Positions 47,006-59,366 of a stretch of DNA of 64,000 nucleotides are shown here, in pieces; position 1 is the stretch's first letter, and each line of letters begins with the position of its first letter. The position numbers were made by a program, and so were the translations under genes. This DNA is from Amborella trichopoda. Lineage: Eukaryota; Streptophyta; Magnoliopsida; Amborellales; Amborellaceae. The notes beneath the pieces were generated by a model that did no database searches, was not told where the DNA came from, and worked only from the letters and a program-made list of their open reading frames with translations. The stretch covers positions 6,325,954-6,389,953 of the forward strand of contig NW_006498507.1 in the NCBI RefSeq assembly GCF_000471905.2, given 5' to 3'.

Positions 47006-48211
47006 ACTGTACAAAATCTCTTCAACAATATATTGCCTCTTCAAGTCAAGGAGAGAATCTCTGTATGTCTCTCGTAGGACTGTAATGTAAAAAATCATAC
47101 AGTAATCAAGAATTATGTTATTCCAATCAAACCCCCAAAATCTTCAAGGTTTATCATTTGCTATCCCTTGATGACAACTTCAAATAAATAACATAAACAG
47201 CATATAGAATTGAATGATTTTATTCCAAAAAGAAAAACGAAATAGCATTTTGTGATCCATATGGTCATGATAACAGTATGGCCAAAATGGTTATCACCAT
47301 CCAATCACTCATGATTTGATGGTTATGGAGGAGAGTAGTACATTCACTTGGATCAATTATATGCTCGTTTGGGCCCAACGTTTCAACCACTCAATACTAT
47401 TGATGGAAAATGATAAACCTTTTTTCTTGAATTTTTATAGAGGATACCTTTTTGACAAACTTTTCTTGATGGAAGGACTATAAAACCAATGAACATGATG
47501 TTATCATGGCTAAATGAATCACGCCATACTTTTCCAAAAAAATTTAAGTCATGGATATAAAAAGAGTAGCAAAACTAAATACATTATCTTATCAGGAGAG
47601 AGGTTTCTGAAATTTTCAATTTTCAGTCAGGAGACAGATAAATTTCAAAATAAAGCGGGGAAAAAGAATGAGAGAACCTTTTCTCGTATAGATAGTCATA
47701 CATCAGAAGGGAAAGATATCAATGATCACACAACAAATTATACAATTTACATCATAAAGAAATGCCATTACAAGAATTGCAATGGATTAAACAAAACAAT
47801 TCCCCAAATTTCCCTCACAATTTACATGTTCTCTGATTCCAAAGCTTTCAATCTCAATTTTCTCTCTTTGAGCAACCAGAAAAGAAGAACCCAAACAAAA
47901 AGGAATATAATACCAGAATTAAAACAAGAAGTTCAAGAAATGTAAGAACAATTTCCCTTTCAATCCATAAGAAAGCATATCTAATTTCAACAAATTAATC
48001 ACAACCAGGAAATTCAGTAATCTAATTAATCATCAAAACAAGGAAGGAAACACACCCAACTCCCTAAAACCAGATAAAAAGCACAAATCCCAACCCAATT
48101 TCCAAGAAAAAAAACCACAATTTGCCCAGCAACAATCCAAAACAACGAAAACTCTCTAAACAATCAAATCAAGTTCGTCAATACCCGATCAGAAACCAGA
48201 CTTTTTCTTAC

Positions 48212-48330
48212 CGAATTGTGAAAGCAGCAAGCAATTAGTCCTCAAAATCTGAACTTTCACACCATGGAAGTAGTAACAAACCCTAGATTTCGCGTGCAAG
48301 TAAAACCCTCGATTTTTCAGTTGGGGATAA
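48212..48330 (-). promoter_or_regulatory. OTU 5' leader exon with a three-codon uORF
   Basis: A candidate noncoding first exon ending at the donor ATTCG|GTAAGAAA (exon end 48212), which would splice to the acceptor TTACATTACAG before 47079. It contains one upstream ORF, ATG GTG TGA (48265-48257), with no other ATG before the main start. The transcription start is not determined; 48330 is approximate. Confidence 0.55.
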
Positions 48331-48339
48331 AACTCAAAC

Positions 48340-48839
48340 TAGAATGAGGGCGTCGTAATAAAACACGCTATTTTACATACAGTTGAATGAAACGCGTACG
48401 GCAACGACAAAGATGTGGAGTTTTTTTTACTCGGAACCAAAAATTGGATAATATGAATAATTGAAGGCCAATGCTTATTAAATTTATAAAAAAAAAATTA
48501 GAATAAATTAAAAAATTATAATATCTGGTTTTTAGAATAGACGGTGGACGAAATGGAGATACTGGGTCATGTTGGATTATTTCCCTATATAATTATGCAC
48601 TAGTTTCCCTCGGTTTGATGACTTGGGAAGTTTTAATCAATATGAAATTTTAGGAACCACCTACGAATACCTGGATGATTATTTTTAGAATAAAAATTTT
48701 GAATTTTAAGCTTCCTTATTCCTAGATCTCACCTTAAAAGAATTTGGACGGTCTCTCTTCAATCTCGAGACATTACTTTTTTTCAAGCACCTACAGTGCC
48801 ATTTGAAGTATCCCTAGTTGGGTTTTACTAAAAGAAAAG
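48340..48839. other. Upstream region of the OTU gene
   Basis: AT-rich. 48640-48830 repeats, in diverged form, at 49490-49690 ('GGAACCACCTA', 'GATCTCACC', 'TCTCGAGACATTA'), so it is a dispersed repeat rather than gene sequence. Confidence 0.45.
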
Positions 48840-49312
48840 GTTTCTATACTTCCTCACTAAATAAAACATATATACTTTCCCTATCCGGTCATTCAATTTA
48901 GATAAAGTGAATCGCTCACTGTTTCATCTAGATCCAATGCTTCAAAATATTTTATTTAATTTTTTTTACAACTTGTATGAATACGAAATTTGGTACTTGC
49001 CATTTTCTCAATCGGTGCATTTAAAAAAAAATATTGAAAATAGTTTTTTGATCAAATATAATAACCAAAATACCCCTTAAAACTTTCAGGGGTAGTTTGA
49101 TCATTTTATTTTATTAGGAATATTTGTTTTATATTTTTTTACAAGTACGAGTTTAATAGTCAAGTGGACCCCCAAAATTTGTTGTCAAAATATTTTGTAG
49201 AAAAAAATTAAAAATAAAATAGTTTAGATACGTGACATTATGCTTGAGGTCATCTCAACCGACCATTCAAAATGGACAGTTTGCTAAAGGAAAAATATAA
49301 AAAGCTTAGCCC
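48840..49312 (+). mobile_element. MITE, family C copy 2
   Basis: Left end AGGTTTCTATACTTCCTCAC; right end GGAAAAATATAAAAAGCTT. The interior has 'GTGAATCGCTCACTGTTTCA' and the shared 'CAAAATTTGTTGTCAAAATA'. Confidence 0.65.
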
Positions 49313-50023
49313 TTTACGAAATAGACATATGCTCCTGTGGGAGCATAAAATCTTGTTGCTCAATGGAAATTAATCCTAGACATTACCTCTGTCCTCACCG
49401 TTAATCAAATTTGAGAGCTTATACTGTTGCATTGGCATGTACTATATAGCTGCTCCCTCATGCAGATGGCGTACTTGTGAGGATTTTTTTCAATACAAAA
49501 TTTTGGGGACCACCTAGGAACCACTAATGATTATTTTAAAAAGAGAAAATTGAATTTTAAAATTTCTAGCTTAGATCCCACCCTCAAAAAATTGGAAGGC
49601 CTCTCTTAAATCTTGAGACATTATTATTTTTCTATGTATCTAGAGTGTAATTTAGAAAAAAAATTTATTGAAGTTAGTTTACGAATCGAAGAGGTTGCAT
49701 CCAAAAAAGAGGTCCGTTGGGTTTTACCCGAGAGAGTAAATGGACAATATGTTTCGGAGCGAGAAAGAAATTTTTTAGCATTTTTTATTAAATCATAAAA
49801 TTTGAAGGGATTATAGATTTAAAGAGGTCACAGGTACTCACCTGAGTCATCTTAGTCATCAAATGTGAAATTGAGCAACTAAATATGAATACATAATAGT
49901 GGCATAGACTAATACATAGATACCATACCATGTCCAGCTGCTTCTATACAATTTAACAAAAAATAGTTGTAGTCCATAACTAACTCAGCCTTAACTCTTA
50001 ATCAAAAATTTTTAAGTGAAAGC
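49313..50023. other. Intergenic DNA
   Basis: No gene. 49331-49346 is the small palindrome TGCTCCTGTGGGAGCA; similar ones occur at about 53801, 53991 and 58079. The plus-strand frame at 49613-49798 is repeat-derived. Confidence 0.45.
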
Positions 50024-50465
50024 TTTTTATACTTCTCCTACCGTATAAAAGATATATAGTTCCCTCCATCCAGCCATCCAATTTAGATCAAGTGAGCCAT
50101 TGACCATTTGATCTAGATCTGACGCTTCAAAGTATTTTATTTTAATATTTTTTTACAAGTCATATGATTATGAAATTTAGTACATATTATCATCTCAATG
50201 GAGCGAACCTAAAAAATATTAAAAATATTTTTGATAAAATAAAAGGACTAAATTTTAAGGGTATTTTAGTTATTTATTTTACCAAGAATATATTTTTATA
50301 TTTTTTGCAAGTGTTAGTTTAAGAGATGAGTGAACGCCCAAAATTTGGTGTTAAAATGTTTTGTAAGAAAATTAAAAACAAAAGAGTGTAAAGATGTGAC
50401 ATTGTAATTGGGTCCATCTCAACTGTCCATGCAAATTGTCGGAGGGATAGGGGGCGTATATAATT
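50024..50465 (+). mobile_element. MITE, family C copy 3
   Basis: It starts AAGCTTTTTATACTTCTCCT and shares the order of landmarks with the other copies. The right end is GC-richer and decayed (GGAGGGATAGGGGGCGTATA). Confidence 0.6.
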
Positions 50466-50669
50466 GCTATATGTTAGGGGAAGCTGCGGTCTTGCTTGGT
50501 TGTCTTGGTCCTCGTTAGACCGGGCCATATGGTTGAAAAGTATTTTCCTTAGAGCGTGTAAAGATAATGAAATATTATTATTTATGTTACTCTTAGAAGT
50601 TTATTGGTCAATATGACAATTATTTTGAAAGTTTTATGAAACAAAAAAGTAACATGCCAAATCATTAGA

Positions 50670-50945
50670 GCTGGTAAAGGTAGGGCTTATACCGGGCTGG
50701 GGCTAGCCCAGACCCAATCTGTTTCGCTACAGGCTCGGCCTTGGCTATGCCAAGCCAAAGCGGCGCTAGCATGGTTCAGGCCAGGCCAAGGCAAGTCAAG
50801 CCTAATAAAAAGTTAAAGAAAAAACTCGAAAGGGAAAAAAATAGGATTTTGCCGGGCCATGGCCTGGGTCCAAGCCTTCGGCCAAAATTGTAACCATGCT
50901 AGGGTTGTTTATGGGGCCTAGGCATGGCCGATAGGTTAATAAATA
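50670..50945. mobile_element. hAT-type element, GGGCC-rich subfamily (decayed)
   Basis: Starts TAGAGCTGGTAAAGGTAGGG and is filled with GGGCC/AGCCC/GGCCAAGCC motifs, as in 56733-57061. Ends are not resolved. Confidence 0.4.
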
Positions 50946-51471
50946 AATCTAAAGTTTTGTATGTATAATCAAATTTAGTACATTAATCTCTATTTCTAAC
51001 TCAAACCAATTGCTAGATTCTCTTCTAGAAAGTATAGGGAAATTGAGAATGATCATTTACCTTGGAACTCCAAGTATTATTTTGAGTGAGGTGTGATCAA
51101 ATCAAAATACCATGCATAGCAATTATTTTTTATTGAATTAACGTATTTAAGTATGCCATTTTTTTAGTACAAAAAACTCATACTGAACACACACATACAC
51201 CCCTTTAAACAAGCTGTTAGTAGTATTATAGACCCAATTACAACTAAGAACTGTTTCACAAGTTCAAGTTGCCAATAGTTGATGAGGAGTTGAAAATATA
51301 TTCTAATTTCCCAAATAGTCCAATTCTCTTGAGTTATCTGAGAAACACTTATTTGCTTTGGTATGAGGATTTCAGCAACCAAAATTTATTTGGATTACTT
51401 CTTAAATCTTTTTGACATTCAATAGTATATTTGTGTAGAAGTAGAAAATAGTTATTTTTAGTTATATAAAA
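50946..51471. other. Intergenic DNA, no gene seen
   Basis: AT-rich. The minus-strand frame at 51164-51382 has no recognisable domain. Confidence 0.4.
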
Positions 51472-51972
51472 AAGGACAAGCTTTCAATGTTTTTTCTACA
51501 ACATAAAACTTATATGCTTCTCCTTATCCAACCATCCATTCTCGATGGGGGGCTAAGATTGCCCCAATCACAATGTCATGTCTCTACACTATTTTATTTT
51601 TAATTCTTTTATATAAAATATTTTGACGCCAAAATTTGAGTGTCTAATCCTCTATTAAACTCACACTGGTAAAAAATAAAAAAATAATTTCCAATAAAAT
51701 AAAATAACCAAAATACTATTGAAAGCTTTAAGGGGTATTTTGGTCATTATATTTTATCGAAAAAAATTAATATTTTTTTATAAGTGCTCCCAATGAGAAG
51801 ATGGTACGTATTAAATTTCATATTCATACAATTTGTATTGAAAATTTAAAAATAAGATACTATGAGGCGTCGGATCTAAGATTAAATGGTGAATGGCTCA
51901 CTTGATCAAAATTGGACAGCTGGATGATAGGAAAAGCATAGATCTTTTATGCTGTAAGGGAAGTATAAAAAC
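51472..51972 (-). mobile_element. MITE, family C copy 4 (inverted)
   Basis: The same landmarks as the other family C copies, read in reverse: 'CCATTCTCGATGGGGGG' at the left and 'GGACAGCTGGATGATAGG' near the right end, then AAGTATAAAAACATTTACTT. Confidence 0.65.
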
Positions 51973-53090
51973 ATTTACTTTAAAAAGGTGAAAATAGCTT
52001 TTTTATTATTATTATAAAAGGGACAATCGATCTTTGATCTCTTTTGTGGATATCTTGTCTCAATTTCCAACACTTCTACAAGAAAAACGAGGGCATATTG
52101 GGGTGATTTCTTGAGTAGAACTTAGTGTATATACAAACCAGTGTTCTTTTTTATTTTCTTTTTTTTCTTTTTTTTTTTTTTTTGGGAGAAGTTCAGCCAG
52201 CAAAGAATCCTATACTTCCTATAGGAATAAATTTCAAGGCGTCACACTATAACGTTCCACCCTCTTAGCCATAGCATAGTATATCTTTATTATTTCCCCA
52301 GGTGTAAATACATAGTATATATCAAAAAAATACCGTGTGGTGGCCAACTCATCTGCCTTGGATTGCGAAAGATTTGGAATTTGAAATATATCTCAATTCG
52401 CCATAAATCTATTTTTCACATATCCATGAATTTGGGGCTCAAAATAATGCTAATCTGATGGTTTATGAAGAACTAAAATGAACAGTCCCAGGAAAAAAAT
52501 ACATATTAAACCATATTTAAGACCGAATTTCGGTTTTTTTTTTCCCCAAATTCATGATTGTATAATTATATAACATACTTGCAAGATTTTGGAGACAATC
52601 CATCCCCAAAATGAATATTAGCATAGTGGACTCATTGTAACAGGGGGGTATCTCGGGTCTTCAAAATTTACAAGGTTAGGTTGGTACTTTAAATCTCCAT
52701 CTTAGAATGCCTGCAAAAAAAATATGGAAATTGGCCCAACGGATTTTCAAGAACTTCTTTTGTATTGACTGAATCAGCAGTTAAAATCCCGGGTTTAGAA
52801 GAGGTCCCGAGCCTGAGTCACCTGGTCTGACTCAGCGGAAAATTTCTAGAATCACCAGGGTCTTGGTTGAGGCCAACTTGACCATCTTTACATCAATGGT
52901 CGAGCCAATTTCATCATCATCGTCAAAACATTTTCCCAACTCATGGGATTGAAGTTTCAATCAATTTCAAAAGGTAACCCTTGTGCTGCAACCCAAACTT
53001 ATTTGAAATATCAAATTACCCCATTAATATGACCTGAATGCCAGAAAAACTCATTTTTGGTTATGTTTGTCCTGAAGATACATACTGCAG
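51973..53090. other. Intergenic DNA, no gene seen
   Basis: Contains a long T tract (52149-52182). 52780-52880 is a CT/GA-rich 'GAGTCACCTGGTCTGACTCA' patch resembling 55490-55700. Confidence 0.4.
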
Positions 53091-53395
53091 CTAGGCTATT
53101 AATGGGCCTGAGCTAGTCTGTGTGCTTTCGGGCTAGGCCAAGTTCTGGTCTTGGCTTGGGCTGCATGTTAGACCTGGTAGGCCCGCTATACTTTGGGCCA
53201 AGCCCGGGTCCAACACGAAATTTTTTAAAGTACATATTGCAAATATTTAATATATTGTGCATGGGCTAGCCCAGCTTTATTTTATGCTCTGGGCTGGCTT
53301 GGGCCTCATTATCTAGAATTTGGGACAGCCCGAGTTTGGCCCAAAACTAAAATTGCAGGCCCAAGGCAAACCCCCAAATTGTGCTTAAGGAAAAT
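53091..53395. mobile_element. hAT-type element, GGGCC-rich subfamily (decayed)
   Basis: Starts TAGGCTATTAATGGGCC, with GGGC/GCCC-rich arms and an AT-rich core ('TTTAATATATTGTGCATGGG'). No target duplication seen. Confidence 0.4.
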
Positions 53396-55275
53396 TTCTC
53401 CGTACATCCTAATTTAGTGTATGATTTCTCCGTAGACCTTAAATTTTGAAATTTTTCTAACAGTATCAAGTTTCTCACTTTTCCCAATGATCAATATCGC
53501 TTCAGGCATGCGGTGTAAAAAGAGAAAGAATAGTAAAATGAGAACGGGACATGTGCATCCTTATTTTTTTTAGACAAAAAAACCAGCACTAAAAGAAAAC
53601 ATCGGGGTAATAACCATTCAAGAGCTTTGAAGATAAGAAAGTGAGAAATTTAATGCCGTCCGTCAGAAAGTTTTCAAAAAATCGTACACCAAATTAGGGT
53701 GTATAGGGAAATTTTCCCTAATGCTTATATTCCTCCCCTGAAAGTCTCCACCATCCAGCAATAACGGAAGGTAGATGAGGAAGCAAGACATGCTATAGTA
53801 TGCTCCTTAGGAGCACATAAAACATTATATTGACCTGATATTTGTAGCTGTACACCCTAGGAGTCTTGCTGCAATTTTTGTTGGTAATGGATTTAAGACA
53901 TTAACATGGATGGACCCTGGTATGATCGTCCCATGCAAACTTAACAATCTTCCAATGGTAGATCATCCTTGGGGAGATAGCCACAATGTACTCCATAAGG
54001 AGCACAATATATTTTCATTTTTTTTTTTGTTCTCTTCTTTTTTAATCCTTGCGAATAAATTGTGCAATGCATCCTTTTGCTATACCAATATAAATTTTAT
54101 GAAATTCCAACTTGAATTTATGTTATTTATGTCGTACACTTAAAAACTTTTGCTTGTAAGTTGCACTTGATTGTCAATCAAGCATCACTACCTTTGGTAA
54201 CTATGATTTCAGTCACAATTCCCAATGGCACCATCCCGTTGATACCTTAAAAAAAAAAGGCAACTCCTAATCTATTTCAAAAAAAAAAAAATTACCCTAT
54301 TGAATTATCACAAAAATAATAATAATAACAACGCTTTAAGTTATAACCTAATTTGCATAAGACAGAGTCTGTCTTTATAAGACAAGGCACATTTTAGATC
54401 GGGTTTTCTTTTACATGGTTCTATTGAACCAGGTTTCCTCCTAAAAAGGTGTTAGGCAACTTTTGTTTACTTAAAAACTAGGTTTCCTATTACCCGATTA
54501 GGGCCAGTTCCGGAAAACCTTGTTGAGAGCAAGTTTTCAAAAAACATAAGTTTTCGATGAAATCCAGTTTTTTCTACAGGAACCAAACAAATAGTAAGGA
54601 ATGCAAATTTTTGGTGCCCCAACACATGAAATAGACCTTTCCAGTTGGTGATCCGAAGTTCCAGCTTAAACCCAATACCCAGAGTTTGAAAGAAGTGGCA
54701 TATAATGTTAGAAGACGGGTATTTTTTCACATCTCCTGTATAATCGAGTCACTTAAGACATATGATAACATTTCTCAGCATAAACACAAACATTACATGA
54801 GCGTTCAAAACACAGCAACAATATTGGCTATGGGCTGCGATGGACAAAATGGCAGTGAAATATGGATGACAAATTTGAAGGAAAAATTAGCAATGAAGAA
54901 ATGAAATGAAAGTCATTGGTGAACAAAAATGAAATGAGAGCCAGTAGCATATAGAAAACTCTTGAATTAGTATAGAGTTAGGCACCATGACATGAACTCT
55001 TGTACTCGTAATCACAACTGGGCTATAAACCATAGGATTTATGGTCTTGGATCAAATGTACTTTACTTCCGAGATTACTACAATAGGAGGGATTCGATCC
55101 CCATTAGTACGGTAAAAAGGAAAAGAAAAATGCACTGGGGCATACCCATGACATTATGTGATTGATATAAATTTTTTTTTGTTTTGGAAAGGTGGATTGT
55201 TATGAATTATTTGATCAAGATCGGGTGCGCTAAATGATCAAATAACACATCTTTTTAAAATAGGAAAATGGTTTA
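53396..55275. other. Intergenic DNA, no gene seen
   Basis: Short frames only (53910-54143 plus, 54467-54730 minus, 54686-54904 plus), none with a recognisable domain. 54430-54600 is a 'GGTTTCCT...CCGGAAAACC' repeat-like stretch. Confidence 0.4.
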
Positions 55276-55279
55276 ATAG

Positions 55280-55460
55280 GGCTCTTGATGCTCTCTCGAC
55301 ATCAAGACGTATGAATATGTAAAAAAAATAAAAGAAAGATTTTGATTCCCAAATATAGTGTCTTGCAATATATTATCTAGACCATCAAGTTTCAAGATTT
55401 TCATGTTTATAGATCTACTTAATTTCAACCATTTTTGGAGTCCAAAATTATCTAGATCAG
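55280..55460 (-). mobile_element. MULE-type MITE, family A fragment
   Basis: Interior blocks only: 'CATCAAGACGTATGAATATG', 'TGTCTTGCAATATATTATCT', 'GTTTATAGATCTACTTAATT'. Confidence 0.5.
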
Positions 55461-56404
55461 AAAATGTCTAGTTTTAAAACATTCATAATAAGTGTTCAAA
55501 AGCACAAGCTTGGGCTGGGACTCACCAAGGTTCCGAGCCGAGGTCACTCATTCTAACTCAGGCGAGTCTCATTGTGGGCTTGGTATTTTTAACAAAACAA
55601 TTAGTAATTTCTTCAAAAATTTAGAAACTCAGAGCAGAACTCAAGATTTTGGCTTTAGACTCGATAGAGCGCCAATCCGATCCGACTAAAGCGAGCGCCA
55701 TTCCGAGTCTTTGACTTTTCAATCACTGTTAATGGTGTATTTGGTCCACAGCACCAATTGTACTGTAAAAAATGTATTTGGCCTCATTATGATTTTCGAG
55801 GTATCAGCTTTTTCTTCTCATAGGCCCATCTATTCGGCAAAAACCATTCAAAAAGTTTATCAAGTCTAAGCATGAATGTAATCAGTTCAGTTGATTCATT
55901 TCATGAATGGTGGGGAACAGCAATGGCATAAAAATCCATCGAAATACTAAGGACAAAAAACTAAAGTCATCATTTACGTCATCCTTTATCTTCTCTTTAC
56001 TTTCTTTACTTCGTAAATCACACATTTATATGGGAAAGCAATCTCTTTTCACGAAATGGCTATGAAAGTTACGCACACGCTACTTTTTTTTCTTTCTTTT
56101 TGTCCTTTTTCGAACTGCACACAACTCTTTCAATAAAATGTCATGTATAGTTCAGTAACTCTTTCAATAAAATTTCATGTATAGTTTAGTGAAGGTCCTC
56201 TATCCATGATAAAAATAAAACTCAAGACATCATGTTATGGGTATCATGTAAAATAACTTCTAAGCCGTATTGAGGGGGTTGGCTAGATGTATAAGAGTAA
56301 GTATTTGGCTATGCTCTCTCTGAAGTAATTTGGTATATGGTATAGAATTACAAACTTTTATATATAACCCATTTCAAAAACTAGAGTTTAACAAATTATT
56401 AAGT
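55461..56404. other. Intergenic DNA, no gene seen
   Basis: A 50-bp direct repeat with 'CTCTTTCAATAAAATKTCAT' and 'GTATAGTT' occurs at about 56127 and 56159. Confidence 0.4.
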
Positions 56405-56630
56405 TAGGGCTAACAATGGGCCGAGCATGGATTGGGCCAACCTGGAAGCCTAAGCCTGGTGGGGCCTTTTCTGCTATATGCACCACATTACAAACTACTC
56501 AGCCCAAGTCAAGTCTGATAAGAAATGCAGCTAGAAGCATCTGGCCCGAGCCTGATCCTTAGGTCACATTAACCGCCCTAGCGAGGAAAGAGTGGAGCTG
56601 GGACGGGCCGACCAGCAATTGCTAGCCGTC
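56405..56630. mobile_element. hAT-type element, GGGCC-rich subfamily
   Basis: Starts TAGGGCTAACAATGGGCC; the right end is near CAGCAATTGCTAGCC. Partly decayed. Confidence 0.5.
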
Positions 56631-56732
56631 GGTGTTTTTTGTTGTTATGACATGGATAATCATTCAATATGCCACACATGCTATTCATAACCATGAATGA
56701 AAGATCAAGTCCTTCGCATGGTTACACGCTCA

Positions 56733-57061
56733 TAGGGCTGGCAACAAGATTGGCCTGACCTAGGGGCTGTACTAGCCCAGCCCTTATCCCCATAGAGCCA
56801 GCCCAGCTTGGCTCAGCTTTGATAGGGCCACAGAGGCCCTAGTCTAGGCCCCTGCCCAAGCCCTCTCAAAGCCAGGGTGGGCCGGGTTGGGCTAAATGGA
56901 AAAATAATAAAAAATAAAAGGCTAGACTGAGAGGAACAGGTATGGCCTTAGCCCAAGCCCAAACCTAGCCCTACCCCGGGCCCTGCCCTCCAGCCACCTT
57001 TTGTGGCCCAAGCCTTGATCTTTTATAGCAGGGCTAGGCCACCCAGCCCATTGCCACCCTA
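56733..57061. mobile_element. hAT-type non-autonomous element (8-bp TSD)
   Basis: A 329-bp element starting TAGGGCTGGCAAC and ending GCCCATTGCCACCCTA, flanked by CACGCTCA (56725-56732) and CATGCTCA (57062-57069), a 7/8 match. 8-bp duplications are the hAT superfamily rule. The arms are full of AGCCC/GGGCT motifs that can pair with each other. Confidence 0.8.
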
Positions 57062-57423
57062 CATGCTCAATAGGAAGACGCATGGAGGAGAAGAGCACTT
57101 ACAAAAGCACATAAATGGGGCATAAGTACCACCTTTGACACTAGGAAAACATGTTAAATTTTACGGTATAATTGTTACATAATGAAAACAGGCAATTAGA
57201 AAAGGGATAACATATACAAAGAAGAGGCGTTTCCACATAAGTTTTATGGTGATTTGAGAAATGAAATTCAAATAAAGAAATTGAGACACTTCAGAAAAGT
57301 GAGGCACAGATTAAGGGACGGTATTGATACTTCTAAACCTTGAAGACCTTGCATTATCTGGGGAGCAAATTGTATACTTTATTTAGAGAAAATACCCGCC
57401 TAGCGTATTTTTTAGACTCCAAA

Positions 57424-57844
57424 TAGCGGATGGGAATGGATCCAGGACTCGAAGGGTGGACCCGACCCAGGTCTGGGTATGGGTCAAAAAATTGGACCCA
57501 GCGGCTCAGGTCTCAGTCCAAATCTTGGAACATTATTTAGGTCCAGTCCAGGTCCAATTGGGTCTTGTCAGGTCAGGGTCCTACAATTATTTTTGGGTCC
57601 TAATATTTATATTTAAATACATTTATATTTTAATTTTTGGGTTAGATCCGATAGAGTTTTGCCCGGTCCGGATCACACATCATATTTTCGGATCCGGGTT
57701 TGGATCCTGTGACTTTGGGTTTGGTCGGGTCTGGGTCCGTGTCGGGGTCTGGGTTCGTGTCGGGGTCTGGGACCCATAATACTTTTTCAGGTCTAAGTCC
57801 GGGTCTAAAGGTCCCTGACCCAATCCCACCCATTGCCACTCCTA
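57424..57844. mobile_element. hAT-type non-autonomous element (8-bp TSD)
   Basis: A 421-bp element from TAGCGGATGGGAATGG to CCCATTGCCACTCCTA, flanked by ACTCCAAA (57416-57423) and ACCCCAAA (57845-57852), a 7/8 match. The interior has a GGGTCTGGGTYCGTGTCGG direct repeat at about 57725 and 57744. Confidence 0.8.
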
Positions 57845-57852
57845 ACCCCAAA

Positions 57853-58797
57853 TGTTAGAGATCTAATCTACTCATCCCAACTAACCTTTAAACAGAAATT
57901 AAAATATATCAATATAAAATAAAAAGAACCATAAAACAACCTAAAGAAACATTTCTCAAAAGTGAACACCGATTATCAATTCTATGGTCAAGATCTAGAT
58001 GCTGATATTTTTCCCAAACTTTCCAATCAAACAGATCCTCCTAAGTATGTTTCGTCCTATGAAGCAAGTGTAAAATTTGCTCCCGTGGGAGTAATTTTAT
58101 TTTATTGTTGAAAATATTCTGACTCACTACAAAATAAATAAAAAATGAATAATATGACAGGGGTTCTGTATATATATTTTTTATTTTATTATAGAGAGAG
58201 AAAAGGAAGATTTTCAATCCCACATTATACAAAGAAAATCATTTGCCTTTTTGTTCATGGAAAGAAGGATAGAAAGCACCTTGCACAGATCAAATATAAC
58301 ATGTGACGGCCATTATGTTTTATTTGATGGGAGTATGTATAAGGGCGACAAAGCTCTCTCTCTCTCTCATTTGCATTCTAGATCCGACTGTTTTCTGGTA
58401 CAATATACGCATAAGAGTTTATTTTGTTGAATTATTTTGTTGAAGCCATTAATGTACACAAAAATAAATTCGTTTCAGTCAGGGGCCAATATCATTTTTA
58501 ACACACAACACTAAGAAACTCCTTGTAATAAAAGAATAAGATTTCTTTTGTACCACACAATTGTCTCTCAAACAAATTATTATAATAGAGCAAATATATT
58601 TGTCTCTCTCTCCTCATATGCCTGCACTTATGTGACATAATTGTGTCCATACTCTGTACACGACCCTATCCCATCACGAAATGCAAGCTTGATGTAAATG
58701 TCTTTTCTTTGTAGTTCAGTCGTAAAAATCATGCTTCAGATGTTATGTGGTTTACATCAACTAATAACTAATCAGCCAAAGTATAATTCCTTAAAGA
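57853..58797. other. Intergenic DNA, no gene seen
   Basis: AT-rich, with short CT/GA tracts (58194, 58355, 58601). Confidence 0.45.
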
Positions 58798-59215
58798 ATG
58801 AAGTTTCTATAAGGCCTAGGCTTTTTTTTTTTAGGAAACTATAAGGCCTAAATTTTATGAAAATAAAATAAAGCTTCATTTCAAATCCTCGTCCGAAAAG
58901 CACTTTTGGCACACAAAAAACTCTATGATGGCTCTAAAATCAATTTCCAACACTGATAATGAAATTTAAAACTAAAAAATTGTACAGATCTTGTGGATCT
59001 ATAAATACTTATTTTATGGCGAAATGGACGGTCTAGATAATTTGTTACAATATATACTATTTTTAGCCCTTGAAATCCCTTTTTTTTTTTTTACAACCAT
59101 ATTGGTCAAGCTGAGATGATCGATATAAGGGTCTTCCAATGCTTGAGTTGCAATTTTCGATGAATTAATAAGGTGAGGCTTTACTTAATTTACTAGGGCT
59201 GCAGCCATATCAGAC
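58798..59215 (+). mobile_element. MITE, family B copy 3
   Basis: AAGTTTCTATAAGGCCTAGG at left, followed by a small inverted/duplicated 'ACTATAAGGCCTAAATTTTA'. The right end is GGGCTGCAGCCATATCAGAC. Internal landmarks are as in 35287-35624. Confidence 0.6.
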
Positions 59216-59366
59216 CATTTTCCTTCCTAAAAAAAGCTAAGTCCATTTATTTAGGTTTTTTAAAATATAGGGTAGAAATCAGAACTCTTTATCTCCCTAA
59301 CCCAAACCGATATGTCTGCCACTAAGCTGAAATAGATGTTTTTCTCTGCTAAAGTTTTATGCAATA

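Noticed and set aside
47514..47945. Plus-strand 143-residue frame
   Set aside because: It lies in OTU intron 1 on the other strand, is rich in Lys/Asn/Ile as expected from AT-rich DNA, and shows no domain.
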